From Ruminococcaceae bacterium R-25 (GTDB lineage: Bacteria > Bacillota > Clostridia > Saccharofermentanales > Saccharofermentanaceae): 64,000 bases of DNA. The translations under genes and the position numbers were made by a program. Below, piece by piece: positions 52,133 through 60,042 of the stretch (position 1 is the stretch's first letter; the number at the start of each line of letters is the position of its first letter). Under the pieces are notes generated by a model that searched no databases, was not told where the DNA came from, and was given only the letters and a program-made list of their open reading frames with translations. The stretch spans positions 496,001-560,000 of the forward strand of contig QGFZ01000002.1 of assembly GCA_003149065.1 (NCBI GenBank). The letters run 5' to 3'.

Positions 52133-54718
52133 ATGATTCTGTTGAATGCTTTATGGAACATCATAATTGCTCCTCTAGAACTGGTTTTTGAGGTTATTTT
52201 TGTTTTTGCATATAAGATTACTAACAGTGAATTGATAGCAATTATTCTTTTGAGCCTTGTTGTAAGCACCTTGGTTCTGCCTCTTTATATGAAGGCTGAG
52301 CGTATTGAGATGGAAGAACAAAAGAAAGAAAAAGAACTATCTCGTTGGGTTTCTCATATCAAAAAGTGTTTTCGTGGTGATGAACGATATATGACACTTA
52401 ATGCATATTATCGTGAGAATCAATACAATCCTATATATCAGCTTAAGAGTTCGATTTCAATTTTACTTCAAATCCCGTTTTTTCTGGCAGCTTATAATTT
52501 TTTAGGAAATTATGCGTCTGATGAATTTTTAAGTAAGCCGGATGGTTTTTTTACCATAGGCAGTATAAGTGTTAATGTGTTGCCAATATTGATGACAATG
52601 ATTAATCTGGTTGCAACATTTATTTACACAAAAGGTCTTCCTGTCAGAAAGATTTTAAGATCTCTGATTCTCCCATTAGTATTCTTAGTGCTTTTGTATA
52701 ACTCGCCTTGTGCTCTTGTTATATATTGGACAATGAACAATATATATTCATTGATTAAGATAATAATTATTAAGTTTGTAAGCGAAAATAAGCACAACCC
52801 GGATTTGAATTTACAAAATAAGCGCAGGACAGAATCAGGTAAATGTATTAACAGGATAAATTCATTTTTTGATCAGAAGCCCCAAACGGCATGTTTTGTT
52901 TTGCCAATGATGTTTATGTCGGTATTTACAGGTTTCTTGATTCCGCTTGATTATCTTAGTGCTTCTCCGGAAGAATTTATTAATGCTACTAATCCTCAGA
53001 ATCCGCTTTTGTATTTATTATCGACAGTGTTTGTGTCAATAGGATTCTTTACTCTTTGGCCTGCAGTGTTTTATTTCCTGGCAAACAACAAGATAAAACA
53101 CATAATGGCTGCAACAGCAATCGGCGGTTCTGTTTTCTCCGCGATTAATTATTTATTTGGTGCAGATACAGGAACAATTAATACGGTTTTGGTGTTTGAT
53201 CAGGCACCAAGTTATACGTTGTTGCAGAAAACTCTAAATATTTGTCTGCTTGTGCTTATAGTAACAGCAGTCTTTTTCCTGTATAGATTCAAAAAGTCAA
53301 TTAGTGTGTTTTTTATAGCGACGATTCTTACAACTGTTTCTATATCAGTGATAAACGCAAAGAAGACAAATGATTCGTACCAATCAGTTATTAATCATAT
53401 AGATGACTTCAGGGAAGAAAAGGAGCCCAGAATCACTTTGTCTGCAAATGGGTATAACGTAATGGTCATTATGCTTGACAGAGGTTCTTCAGAATTAGTT
53501 CCTTACGTGTTTAATGAATTTCCTGAGATTAAGAATAAGTTTGACGGTTTTGTATTTTATCCTAACAGCACGTCATTTGGGATTAAGACTCTACATGCTT
53601 CTTCTGCATTATTTGGCGGATATGAGTACACGCCGGAACGAATTGATGAAAGAGCAAATGAGTCTTTGAAGGATAAACATGATGAATCACTAAAAGTATT
53701 GCCAAAACTATTTAGTGATCAAGGATATAATACAACTTTAATGGATCTTCCATATCCTGGTTGGACTCAAACGGGTGATTACTCTGCTTTTTCAGACATT
53801 GGTAATTGTGAGACGTATCACGCAGTAGATTATTTCAACAAAGAAAGCGAAATATATATCAATACCGAAAACCGAAGGAATCGCAACTTGTTTTTGTACA
53901 GTGTTTTCAGATGTGTTCCTACGTGTTTTAAGGAAATAATCTATGACAACGGATATTATCTTTGGTCCAATAAAGATGCATATGATGCATCAGAGATTTT
54001 GCCGAATTATAAAGTTTTGGAGAATCTTGATGACATGACTTATATTGATAATGAATCTGATGGAAGTCTGTTTGTGATCGATAATGAGACTACACACGAT
54101 ATTCAACGGCTTAAAAATTTTAACCCATATGAAGTCTTTCCGGCCGATGAGGATTTTGAGGGTTATTATATATCTGATGGTAACAAAGAAATCTATTTAG
54201 AAACGTGGTTGCAAACTGCAACATATGAAAGCACAGTAGCCGCCTTAAGAGAATTGGGCAATTATTTTGATTATTTGAGAAGCTGCGGAATATACGATAA
54301 TTCCCGAATTATCGTTGTCAGCGATCATGGAATTGATTTAGACATTCATAAAGAATTGTCTTTGGATGATATCAGCGCCGAGTATTTTAATTGTATGTTT
54401 TTTATCAAAGATTTTGATTCATCCGGGTATAAAACGGATTATACGTTTATGACAAATGCTGATGTTCCTACTGTAGCAACAAAAGGAATTATAAATAATC
54501 CGGTCAATCCGTATACTGGAAAGCCAATTAATTCTGATCTGAAATATTCCGATCTATATATTGGATATAGTCTTACTTTCGACAGAAGGCTTTGGAATCC
54601 CGATGTAAACACCGGAAACACATTTTTTTATGATCAGAACTTCGCTTGGTACAAATTAATCAATGAAAATGTGTTTATAAGAGAAAACTGGGTTAAGGTA
54701 GAAAAACCCGGTGATTAA
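52133..54718 (+). CDS. YidC/Oxa1-like domain fused to an alkaline-phosphatase-superfamily (sulfatase/LTA-synthase-like) domain
   Basis: An 861-residue membrane protein. Residues 1 to about 218 follow the YidC/Oxa1 plan: first helices, VLPLYMK (48-54), a charged hairpin (55-100), then ISILLQIPFFLAAYNFL and two more helices ending LVIYWTMNNIYSLIK. The groove Arg expected about five residues before the LPL motif is Ser45. Residues about 250-405 add four or five helices. From about 440 comes an extracytoplasmic alkaline-phosphatase fold: VMVIMLDRGSS (Asp449), candidate nucleophile Thr486 in SFGIKTLHASSALFGG, ETTHDI (His656) and VVSDHGID (Asp731, His732). Likely adds or moves phosphoglycerol, phosphoethanolamine or sulfate groups on a surface polymer. 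The fusion is unusual. Confidence 0.8.
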   Translation: MILLNALWNIIIAPLELVFEVIFVFAYKITNSELIAIILLSLVVSTLVLPLYMKAERIEMEEQKKEKELSRWVSHIKKCFRGDERYMTLNAYYRENQYNPIYQLKSSISILLQIPFFLAAYNFLGNYASDEFLSKPDGFFTIGSISVNVLPILMTMINLVATFIYTKGLPVRKILRSLILPLVFLVLLYNSPCALVIYWTMNNIYSLIKIIIIKFVSENKHNPDLNLQNKRRTESGKCINRINSFFDQKPQTACFVLPMMFMSVFTGFLIPLDYLSASPEEFINATNPQNPLLYLLSTVFVSIGFFTLWPAVFYFLANNKIKHIMAATAIGGSVFSAINYLFGADTGTINTVLVFDQAPSYTLLQKTLNICLLVLIVTAVFFLYRFKKSISVFFIATILTTVSISVINAKKTNDSYQSVINHIDDFREEKEPRITLSANGYNVMVIMLDRGSSELVPYVFNEFPEIKNKFDGFVFYPNSTSFGIKTLHASSALFGGYEYTPERIDERANESLKDKHDESLKVLPKLFSDQGYNTTLMDLPYPGWTQTGDYSAFSDIGNCETYHAVDYFNKESEIYINTENRRNRNLFLYSVFRCVPTCFKEIIYDNGYYLWSNKDAYDASEILPNYKVLENLDDMTYIDNESDGSLFVIDNETTHDIQRLKNFNPYEVFPADEDFEGYYISDGNKEIYLETWLQTATYESTVAALRELGNYFDYLRSCGIYDNSRIIVVSDHGIDLDIHKELSLDDISAEYFNCMFFIKDFDSSGYKTDYTFMTNADVPTVATKGIINNPVNPYTGKPINSDLKYSDLYIGYSLTFDRRLWNPDVNTGNTFFYDQNFAWYKLINENVFIRENWVKVEKPGD

Positions 54719-54731
54719 GGACAAAAATCAG

Positions 54732-54759
54732 TTGAAAACCAAATAGATTCTGCTATAAT
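54732..54759 (+). promoter_or_regulatory. Strong promoter restarting the ribosomal operon after the insert
   Basis: TTGAAA (54732-54737), a 16-base spacer and TATAAT (54754-54759) with an extended -10 TGC directly before it. It lies 13 bases after the stop of the inserted fusion gene and about 70 bases before rpmJ, so rpmJ-rpsM-rpsK-rpsD-rpoA-rplQ need not depend on transcription through the insert. Confidence 0.75.
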
Positions 54760-54827
54760 AGTTCAGCATGCGCTCAAAAGGCGCCTGTATTTGTTGTGGA
54801 AAAATAACAGCAACAGGAGGTACTAAT

Positions 54828-54941
54828 ATGAAAGTACGACCGTCAGTAAAGCCGATGTGCGAAAAGTGCAAGATCATTCGCAGAAACGGCAAAGTTATGG
54901 TCATTTGTTCCGACCCTAAGCATAAGCAGAGACAGGGTTAA
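54828..54941 (+). CDS. rpmJ: Ribosomal protein bL36
   Basis: A 37-residue protein, full length for bL36, beginning [14 protein letters not shown]. The zinc ligands are Cys11, Cys14, Cys27 and His32 (C+ form). AGGAGGTACTAAT precedes the ATG. It normally follows infA directly; here it is separated from infA by the 3.9-kb insert and has its own promoter. Confidence 0.95.
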   Translation: MKVRPSVKPMCEKCKIIRRNGKVMVICSDPKHKQRQG

Positions 54942-55163
54942 GACAATTGACGGGCTTTCGTATGTGCAGAATTAGCCCTGCCGAATGAAGACGAGAGCCG
55001 CGGGATAAAAGCTCCTTCCCGCACCAGTATCTATTTAATAAAAGAAGTAATCATATTTACTCACCGTTACCGAGAGGGCGGCTGCTCCCTAACCCGGAGT
55101 TCCTTGACTTACGTGTGTCTAATAGAGATTAATACCACTTTATCCAATACGGAGGTACATTAA
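54942..55163 (+). promoter_or_regulatory. Long structured leader between rpmJ and rpsM
   Basis: A 222-base untranslated stretch, where rpmJ and rpsM are usually 15-30 bases apart. It contains several potential hairpins, including GCGGGA/TCCCGC (55000-55005 with 55017-55022), AGTAA/TTACT around 55051-55065 and an AGGG/CCCT stem around 55076-55090, before GGAGGTACATTAA at the rpsM start. It could be an autoregulatory leader for a ribosomal protein (S4 is encoded in this operon), but no known motif was matched. Confidence 0.4.
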
Positions 55164-55532
55164 ATGGCTCGTATAGCCGGCGTAGATTTACCGAATGATA
55201 AGAGAATTGAAATCGCTCTTACGTACATTTACGGAATCGGAAGAACAAGTGCAGACGAGATTATTGCCCAGACAGGCATCAATCCCGATACACGTGTCAA
55301 GGATTTAACAGAGGATGAGGTTGCGAAGATCCGTGACCAGATCGAAAACAATTACAAGGTTGAGGGTGACCTCAAGAGAGAAGTACAGTCTAACATTAAG
55401 AGACTTTCTGATATCGGCTGCCTCCGCGGCCGTCGCCACAGACTGGGACTCCCTGTAAGAGGCCAGCGTACAAAGACTAATGCTCGTACCCGTAAGGGAC
55501 CTAAGCATACAGTTGCTGGTAAGAAGAAGTAA
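55164..55532 (+). CDS. rpsM: Ribosomal protein uS13
   Basis: A 122-residue small-subunit head protein. It has the N-terminal [26 protein letters not shown] in its usual form, the [28 protein letters not shown] region in blocks near the C-terminus and a basic tail (GKKK). Normal length. Seventeen bases separate it from rpsK. Confidence 0.97.
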   Translation: MARIAGVDLPNDKRIEIALTYIYGIGRTSADEIIAQTGINPDTRVKDLTEDEVAKIRDQIENNYKVEGDLKREVQSNIKRLSDIGCLRGRRHRLGLPVRGQRTKTNARTRKGPKHTVAGKKK

Positions 55533-55548
55533 GGTGAGGTGAGTCAAA

Positions 55549-55938
55549 ATGGCACAGAAGAAAAGCTTAAGACCCAGAAGAAGTGAGCGTAAGAACGTCG
55601 TAGACGGTCAGGCTCATATTCATGCTACATTCAACAATACAATCGTTACAATTACCGACAAGCAGGGAAACACAATTTCCTGGGCTTCTGCAGGTATGGA
55701 CGCCAAGGGTTCACGTAAGGGCACGAGCTATGCAGCTCAGGTTGCTTCCGAGAAGGCTGCTAAGGCAGCTTGCGATCATGGCATGAAGACTGTTGATGTT
55801 TATGTTAAGGGACCCGGATCCGGACGTGAGTCCGCAGTAAGAGCCCTCGAGACAGCAGGCCTCAGAGTCACAATGATCAAGGACGTAACACCGGTACCTC
55901 ACAATGGTTGCCGCCCTCCTAAGAGAAGAAGAGTTTAA
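55549..55938 (+). CDS. rpsK: Ribosomal protein uS11
   Basis: A 129-residue platform protein, with conserved [50 protein letters not shown] and the terminal [13 protein letters not shown]. Normal length and place in the alpha operon. Confidence 0.97.
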   Translation: MAQKKSLRPRRSERKNVVDGQAHIHATFNNTIVTITDKQGNTISWASAGMDAKGSRKGTSYAAQVASEKAAKAACDHGMKTVDVYVKGPGSGRESAVRALETAGLRVTMIKDVTPVPHNGCRPPKRRRV

Positions 55939-55983
55939 TCTTCGCTTGGCAGAATACTTAGTATAGAAAAGAGGAATATAGCA

Positions 55984-56583
55984 ATGGCTAGAGATATGAC
56001 ACCTGTCCTTAAGAAGTGCAGAGCCCTCGGTATTGAGCCTGCTTTCTTGGGAGTAGAGAAGAAAGAATCTAAAAAGCATGGTGCATCCAGACCCCGCAAG
56101 ATCAGCGAGTACGGCATGCAGCTTAAGGAAAAGCAGAAGGCAAAGTTTATTTACGGCGTTCTCGAGAAGCCTTTCAGAAATTACTATGAGAAGGCTCAGA
56201 AGCTCAAGTATGGTACAACCGGTGAAAACCTCATGATCCTTCTTGAGACAAGACTTGACAACGTTTTATTCAGAATGGGTTTTGCCCGCACAAGAGATGA
56301 AGCAAGACAGATCGTAAGCCACAGAGGAGTTAAGGTTAACGGCAAGATCGTTAATATCCCTTCTTTTGCGGTAAAGGTTGGCGATGCAATTGAGATCAAG
56401 GAAGGCGCTAAGTCTTCTCAGAGATTCAAGGACATTATCGAAGTAACAGGTTCAAGAGCAACACCTGCATGGGTTGAAGCAGACAACGACAAGCTCTGCG
56501 GCAAGATCCTTGCAATGCCTACAAGAGATCAGATCGAAGTACCTGTTAACGAAGTTGCAATCGTCGAGTTGTATTCTAAGTAA
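55984..56583 (+). CDS. rpsD: Ribosomal protein uS4
   Basis: A 199-residue S4 with an S4 RNA-binding domain (TRLDNVLFRMGFARTRDEAR, VSHRGVKVNGK). The N-terminus (MARDMTPVLKKCRALGIEPAF) carries a single Cys, so it lacks the four-Cys zinc knuckle: the C-minus form. In the alpha operon between rpsK and rpoA, as in Clostridia. Candidate autoregulator of this operon. Confidence 0.96.
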   Translation: MARDMTPVLKKCRALGIEPAFLGVEKKESKKHGASRPRKISEYGMQLKEKQKAKFIYGVLEKPFRNYYEKAQKLKYGTTGENLMILLETRLDNVLFRMGFARTRDEARQIVSHRGVKVNGKIVNIPSFAVKVGDAIEIKEGAKSSQRFKDIIEVTGSRATPAWVEADNDKLCGKILAMPTRDQIEVPVNEVAIVELYSK

Positions 56584-56630
56584 TAACATCCGGATCGCAA
56601 GATTTTTGAAATTCTTTAGGAGGAACAAAC

Positions 56631-57581
56631 ATGATGGAAATCAGCCAGCCGACCGTTAAGTGCGTTGAGACCAACGAGGATAAGTCCTACGGCAAATATA
56701 CCATCGCCCCGCTCGAGCGTGGATTCGGTACTACTCTCGGAAACTCACTCCGCAGAGTACTCCTTTCTTCACTTTCCGGCGCGGCAGTAACATCTATCAA
56801 GATCGAAAAGATTAAGCATGAGTTCTCCACTGTTCCGGGTATTATCGAGGATATGACGGAAGTTATCCTTAATATCAAGGGTATCCGTGCTAAGCTTCAC
56901 AACGAGTCCAATATCGTAAGCATCAGCGTCGCTAAGGGCAGAACCGGCGAACTTACAGCTGGTGACATCGTTCACGGACCCGAAGTAGAGATCATGAATC
57001 CTGATCACGTTATCGCTCACCTCAATGGCAGTGACGACGTTTTCATGGAATTCACACTCAGCAAGGGCAGAGGATACAACACAGCAGAGCAGAATAAGCC
57101 CGCTAAGCAGGTTATCGGTGTAATCCCGATCGATTCCATCTTCACACCTGTTAAGAAGGCTAACTACAAGGTTGAGAACACACGTGTAGGCGCTAGAACA
57201 GACTACGATGCACTTACACTCGAGGTTTGGACAGACGGAACAATTGATGTTGATGAGGCTCTTTCCTCAGCAGCTAATTGCCTGATCGAGCACCTCAAGT
57301 TCTTCACAGCTCTTGCAGATACGGATTCAGCTCCGAGCTTCAAGAACATCGAAGAGAGCGGCGAGCACGATTCAAAGCTTTCCGGTGTAATTGAGGATAT
57401 GGATTTCTCAGTACGTACATACAACTGTCTCAAGAGAGCACAGATCAACACAGTTGGTGATCTTGTTGCACGTTCAATGGACGAGATGATCAAGGTAAGA
57501 AACCTTGGTAAGAAGTCCCTCGAAGAAATCATCGAGAAGCTTGAAGACATGGGTCTGCACTTGAGAGAAGCAGAAGATTAA
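56631..57581 (+). CDS. rpoA: RNA polymerase subunit alpha
   Basis: A 316-residue alpha subunit. The N-terminal dimerisation domain (about 1-230) has APLERGFGTTLGNSLRRVLLSS, and the C-terminal domain (about 245-312) has the RTYNCLKRAQINTVGDL, VRNLGKKSLEEI helix-hairpin that binds UP elements and activators. GGAGGAACAAAC precedes tandem ATGs at 56631 and 56634. Confidence 0.97.
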   Translation: MMEISQPTVKCVETNEDKSYGKYTIAPLERGFGTTLGNSLRRVLLSSLSGAAVTSIKIEKIKHEFSTVPGIIEDMTEVILNIKGIRAKLHNESNIVSISVAKGRTGELTAGDIVHGPEVEIMNPDHVIAHLNGSDDVFMEFTLSKGRGYNTAEQNKPAKQVIGVIPIDSIFTPVKKANYKVENTRVGARTDYDALTLEVWTDGTIDVDEALSSAANCLIEHLKFFTALADTDSAPSFKNIEESGEHDSKLSGVIEDMDFSVRTYNCLKRAQINTVGDLVARSMDEMIKVRNLGKKSLEEIIEKLEDMGLHLREAED

Positions 57582-57601
57582 GGTTATTGGAGGATATATA
57601 A

Positions 57602-58123
57602 ATGCCTAACAGAAAATTCGGCCGTGCTTCAGATCAGCGTGCTGCAATTCTGAAGAACCAGGTCACAACATTGATTATAAACGGCAAGGTTGAGACAACC
57701 GTTGCACGTGCTAAGGAGATCAGCGCTATCGTTGAGAAGCTCGTATCTTCCGCAGTTAAGGAACAGGACAACTACACAACAAAGGAAATCACAGTTTCCG
57801 CAGCTAAGCTCGACGGTAAGGGCAAGAAGGTCTTAAAGACAAAGACTTCCAAGGCTGGCGCTAAGTACGAAGTAGTTGACCGTGAAGTTAAGACAAAGAC
57901 AGTTCAGGTTGATAACCCTTCACGTCTTGCAGCAAGAAAAGCAATGATCAAGTGGGTTAACAAGAGCCACGATGCAGAGGGCAACATCATCAATCCCGTT
58001 AACAAGATCTTTGATGATATCGCACCTAAGTATGCAAGCAGAAACGGTGGTTACACAAGAATCATCCGTTTGGGCGCAAGACGCGGTGACGGCGCAGAGA
58101 TGGCTATCTTGGAGTTCGTGTAA
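57602..58123 (+). CDS. rplQ: Ribosomal protein bL17, long form
   Basis: A 173-residue L17, against about 113-130 in most bacteria. The core is clear at both ends: [22 protein letters not shown] at the start and [35 protein letters not shown] at the end. The extra sequence lies about residues 54-105 ([20 protein letters not shown] and following), a Lys/Thr/Val-rich insert between the normal helices, plus a short AEGNI insert near 126. Last ribosomal gene of the operon; a terminator follows. Confidence 0.93.
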   Translation: MPNRKFGRASDQRAAILKNQVTTLIINGKVETTVARAKEISAIVEKLVSSAVKEQDNYTTKEITVSAAKLDGKGKKVLKTKTSKAGAKYEVVDREVKTKTVQVDNPSRLAARKAMIKWVNKSHDAEGNIINPVNKIFDDIAPKYASRNGGYTRIIRLGARRGDGAEMAILEFV

Positions 58124-58165
58124 TATTACACAAATATAACGAGAAAATTTAATTGTCAATCAGTT

Positions 58166-58199
58166 ACGGGGAAAGGTTTACATCTTTCCCCGTTCTCTT
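58166..58199 (+). terminator. Rho-independent terminator of the alpha operon
   Basis: ACGGGGAAAG (58166-58175) and CTTTCCCCGT (58184-58193) form a perfect 10-bp stem, followed by TCTCTTT. Placed between rplQ and the ECF transporter genes, it likely limits their read-through. Confidence 0.8.
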
Positions 58200-58236
58200 T
58201 AAAATGTTGCTAATCATTTCCATGGAGATATAAGAG

Positions 58237-60042
58237 TTGCCTGAAGATTCAAACAAGATAGAGATAAAGGATGTTGTCTTCTCATACGACCTTTCGGATG
58301 ACACATCCGGGAAAGCGCCAAGGCGTGCCCTTGACGGTATTTCGGTTTCTATCGAAAAAGGTTCTTATACAGCAATCTTAGGCAGCAACGGTTCAGGAAA
58401 ATCGACACTCGCAAAGATCATCGATATATTGGAAGTTCCCGACAGCGGCAAGGTGGTTATTTTCGGAAAAGACGCCGGAGATGACGACAGATTCTGGGAG
58501 ATAAGGGAACACTGTTGCTGTGTTTTTCAGAATCCCGACAACCAGATCGTCGGAACCATGATCGAAGAAGACGTGGCTTTCGGACCTGAGAACTTAGGGA
58601 TCCCCAACCCCGAATTAAGAGAACGTGTAGACCAGGCACTTAAAGATGTCGGTCTTTATGAATACAGGCACAAAGAGACAATGGCCTTATCAGGCGGCCA
58701 GAAACAGAAGCTTGCGATAGCAGGCGCCCTTGCTATGAGGCCGGATATCCTTATTCTGGACGAAGCGACAGCAATGCTCGATCCTTCCAGCAGAGACGAT
58801 TTCCTCGAACTCGTCGAGAAGATGCGTATCGAAAAAGGCCTTACATTAATTACGATCACACATGACATGACCGAAGCTTTAAGATGCGATAAGATCGTTA
58901 TCGTCCACAAAGGCAAGGTCGCTTTAGAAGGTACGCCCGAAGAGATCTTCTTATCAGATGACCTCTGGAAGTACGGACTTAAAAGACCCGTTAAGATCAA
59001 TTTTGCTTTTGAGATAGCAAAGCTTACGGGAAGCACCCTTACAAAAGAAGACTTAAAGAGCAACGAGACTCTCATTGCAAGCCTTATTAAGATGCTTAAA
59101 AAGCCCGGTTTAAATGCACCGGAAAATGTCAGGGTCGACAGGACTGAAGCTGATGAGAACGACATCATCATGTCCGTGAAGGGCCTTTCATATGTTTACC
59201 CGGGGAGCGATACCAAAGCTATAGAAGATATCAATCTGGATATCAGAAGGGGCGAAGTATTAGGCATCGTAGGCGAGAGCGGATGCGGCAAGACCACATT
59301 GATCTCTCACATGAATGCGATCTTAAGACCCCAGACAGGTGATGTCATAATCCACACAAAAGACGGTGACTTATCCTGCAGCAATAAAAAACACACCATG
59401 ACGATAAGACAGAATGTCGGACTCGTTTTCCAGTATCCCGAATACCAGCTTTTCGAAGAGACCGTATATAAAGACATCGCATACGGACTTAAGAAGATGA
59501 ATGTCTCAAAGGAAGAGCAGAAGGAATTAATAAACGATGCCGCTTCAAAAGTAGGTCTTACGGAAAGAGAACTCAATTCTTCACCTTTCGAATTATCAGG
59601 CGGACAAAAAAGGCGCGCCGCAATGGCCGGCGTCCTTGTAATGAAGCCCGGCATACTCGTATTGGACGAACCTGCATCAGGCCTTGATCCTAAGGGCAGA
59701 CAGGAGATGTTCGCGATAATAAAGGGGCTCCGCGACAGCGGGACTACGATAATACTCGTATCGCACAACATGGACGAGGCTGCTGTAAACTGCGACAGGA
59801 TCTGCCTTATCGATAACGGCAAGATCAAGGCAGTCGGCAAGCCTTCCGAATTATTCGTAAAACCTTTAGCTGATGAACTGAAGATCCAGCTCCCCAGGAT
59901 CACGAGATTTTCGGCAGTCTTAAGGACTGAATTGGAAGAGATATATCCTGATATCAAATTCAACGGCAATTACTTTAATCCCGAAAAGGAAGCTAAAGTG
60001 ATCGTTGATGCCGTATGCAAGGCGGGTGATGCAAATGCTTAA
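58237..60042 (+). CDS. ecfA: Energy-coupling factor transporter ATPase, EcfA1-EcfA2 fusion
   Basis: A 601-residue protein with two complete ABC ATPase domains in one chain. The first has Walker A GSNGSGKST (49-57), signature LSGGQKQK and ILDEATAMLDP. The second has Walker A GESGCGKTT (346-354), signature LSGGQKRR and VLDEPASGLDP. These correspond to EcfA1 and EcfA2, normally two genes in this position, joined by a linker around residues 275-315. They energise ECF vitamin or metal importers with EcfT and separate S-components. The start is TTG at 58237 after GGAGATATAAGAG. Overlaps ecfT. Confidence 0.93.
   Translation: MPEDSNKIEIKDVVFSYDLSDDTSGKAPRRALDGISVSIEKGSYTAILGSNGSGKSTLAKIIDILEVPDSGKVVIFGKDAGDDDRFWEIREHCCCVFQNPDNQIVGTMIEEDVAFGPENLGIPNPELRERVDQALKDVGLYEYRHKETMALSGGQKQKLAIAGALAMRPDILILDEATAMLDPSSRDDFLELVEKMRIEKGLTLITITHDMTEALRCDKIVIVHKGKVALEGTPEEIFLSDDLWKYGLKRPVKINFAFEIAKLTGSTLTKEDLKSNETLIASLIKMLKKPGLNAPENVRVDRTEADENDIIMSVKGLSYVYPGSDTKAIEDINLDIRRGEVLGIVGESGCGKTTLISHMNAILRPQTGDVIIHTKDGDLSCSNKKHTMTIRQNVGLVFQYPEYQLFEETVYKDIAYGLKKMNVSKEEQKELINDAASKVGLTERELNSSPFELSGGQKRRAAMAGVLVMKPGILVLDEPASGLDPKGRQEMFAIIKGLRDSGTTIILVSHNMDEAAVNCDRICLIDNGKIKAVGKPSELFVKPLADELKIQLPRITRFSAVLRTELEEIYPDIKFNGNYFNPEKEAKVIVDAVCKAGDANA

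Larger units (their letters stand above)
50872..54720 (+). other. AT-rich two-gene insert splitting infA from rpmJ
   Basis: Two genes (50874-52130, 52133-54718) lie where infA and rpmJ normally adjoin. Base composition changes abruptly: hand counts give 17/60 G+C at 52201-52260 and 19/60 at 51301-51360, against 28/60 at 49321-49380 in adk. Codon choice shifts to A/T-ending codons over the same span and returns after 54.8 kb. No transposase, integrase, inverted terminal repeats or target duplication was seen at the edges. Interpreted as horizontally acquired DNA fixed in a housekeeping operon. Confidence 0.75.

Noticed and set aside
50872-54720. Insertion sequence, integrative element or prophage fragment
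   Set aside because: No transposase, integrase, terminal inverted repeats or duplicated target bases were visible at either edge, so only a module of unknown transfer route is claimed.
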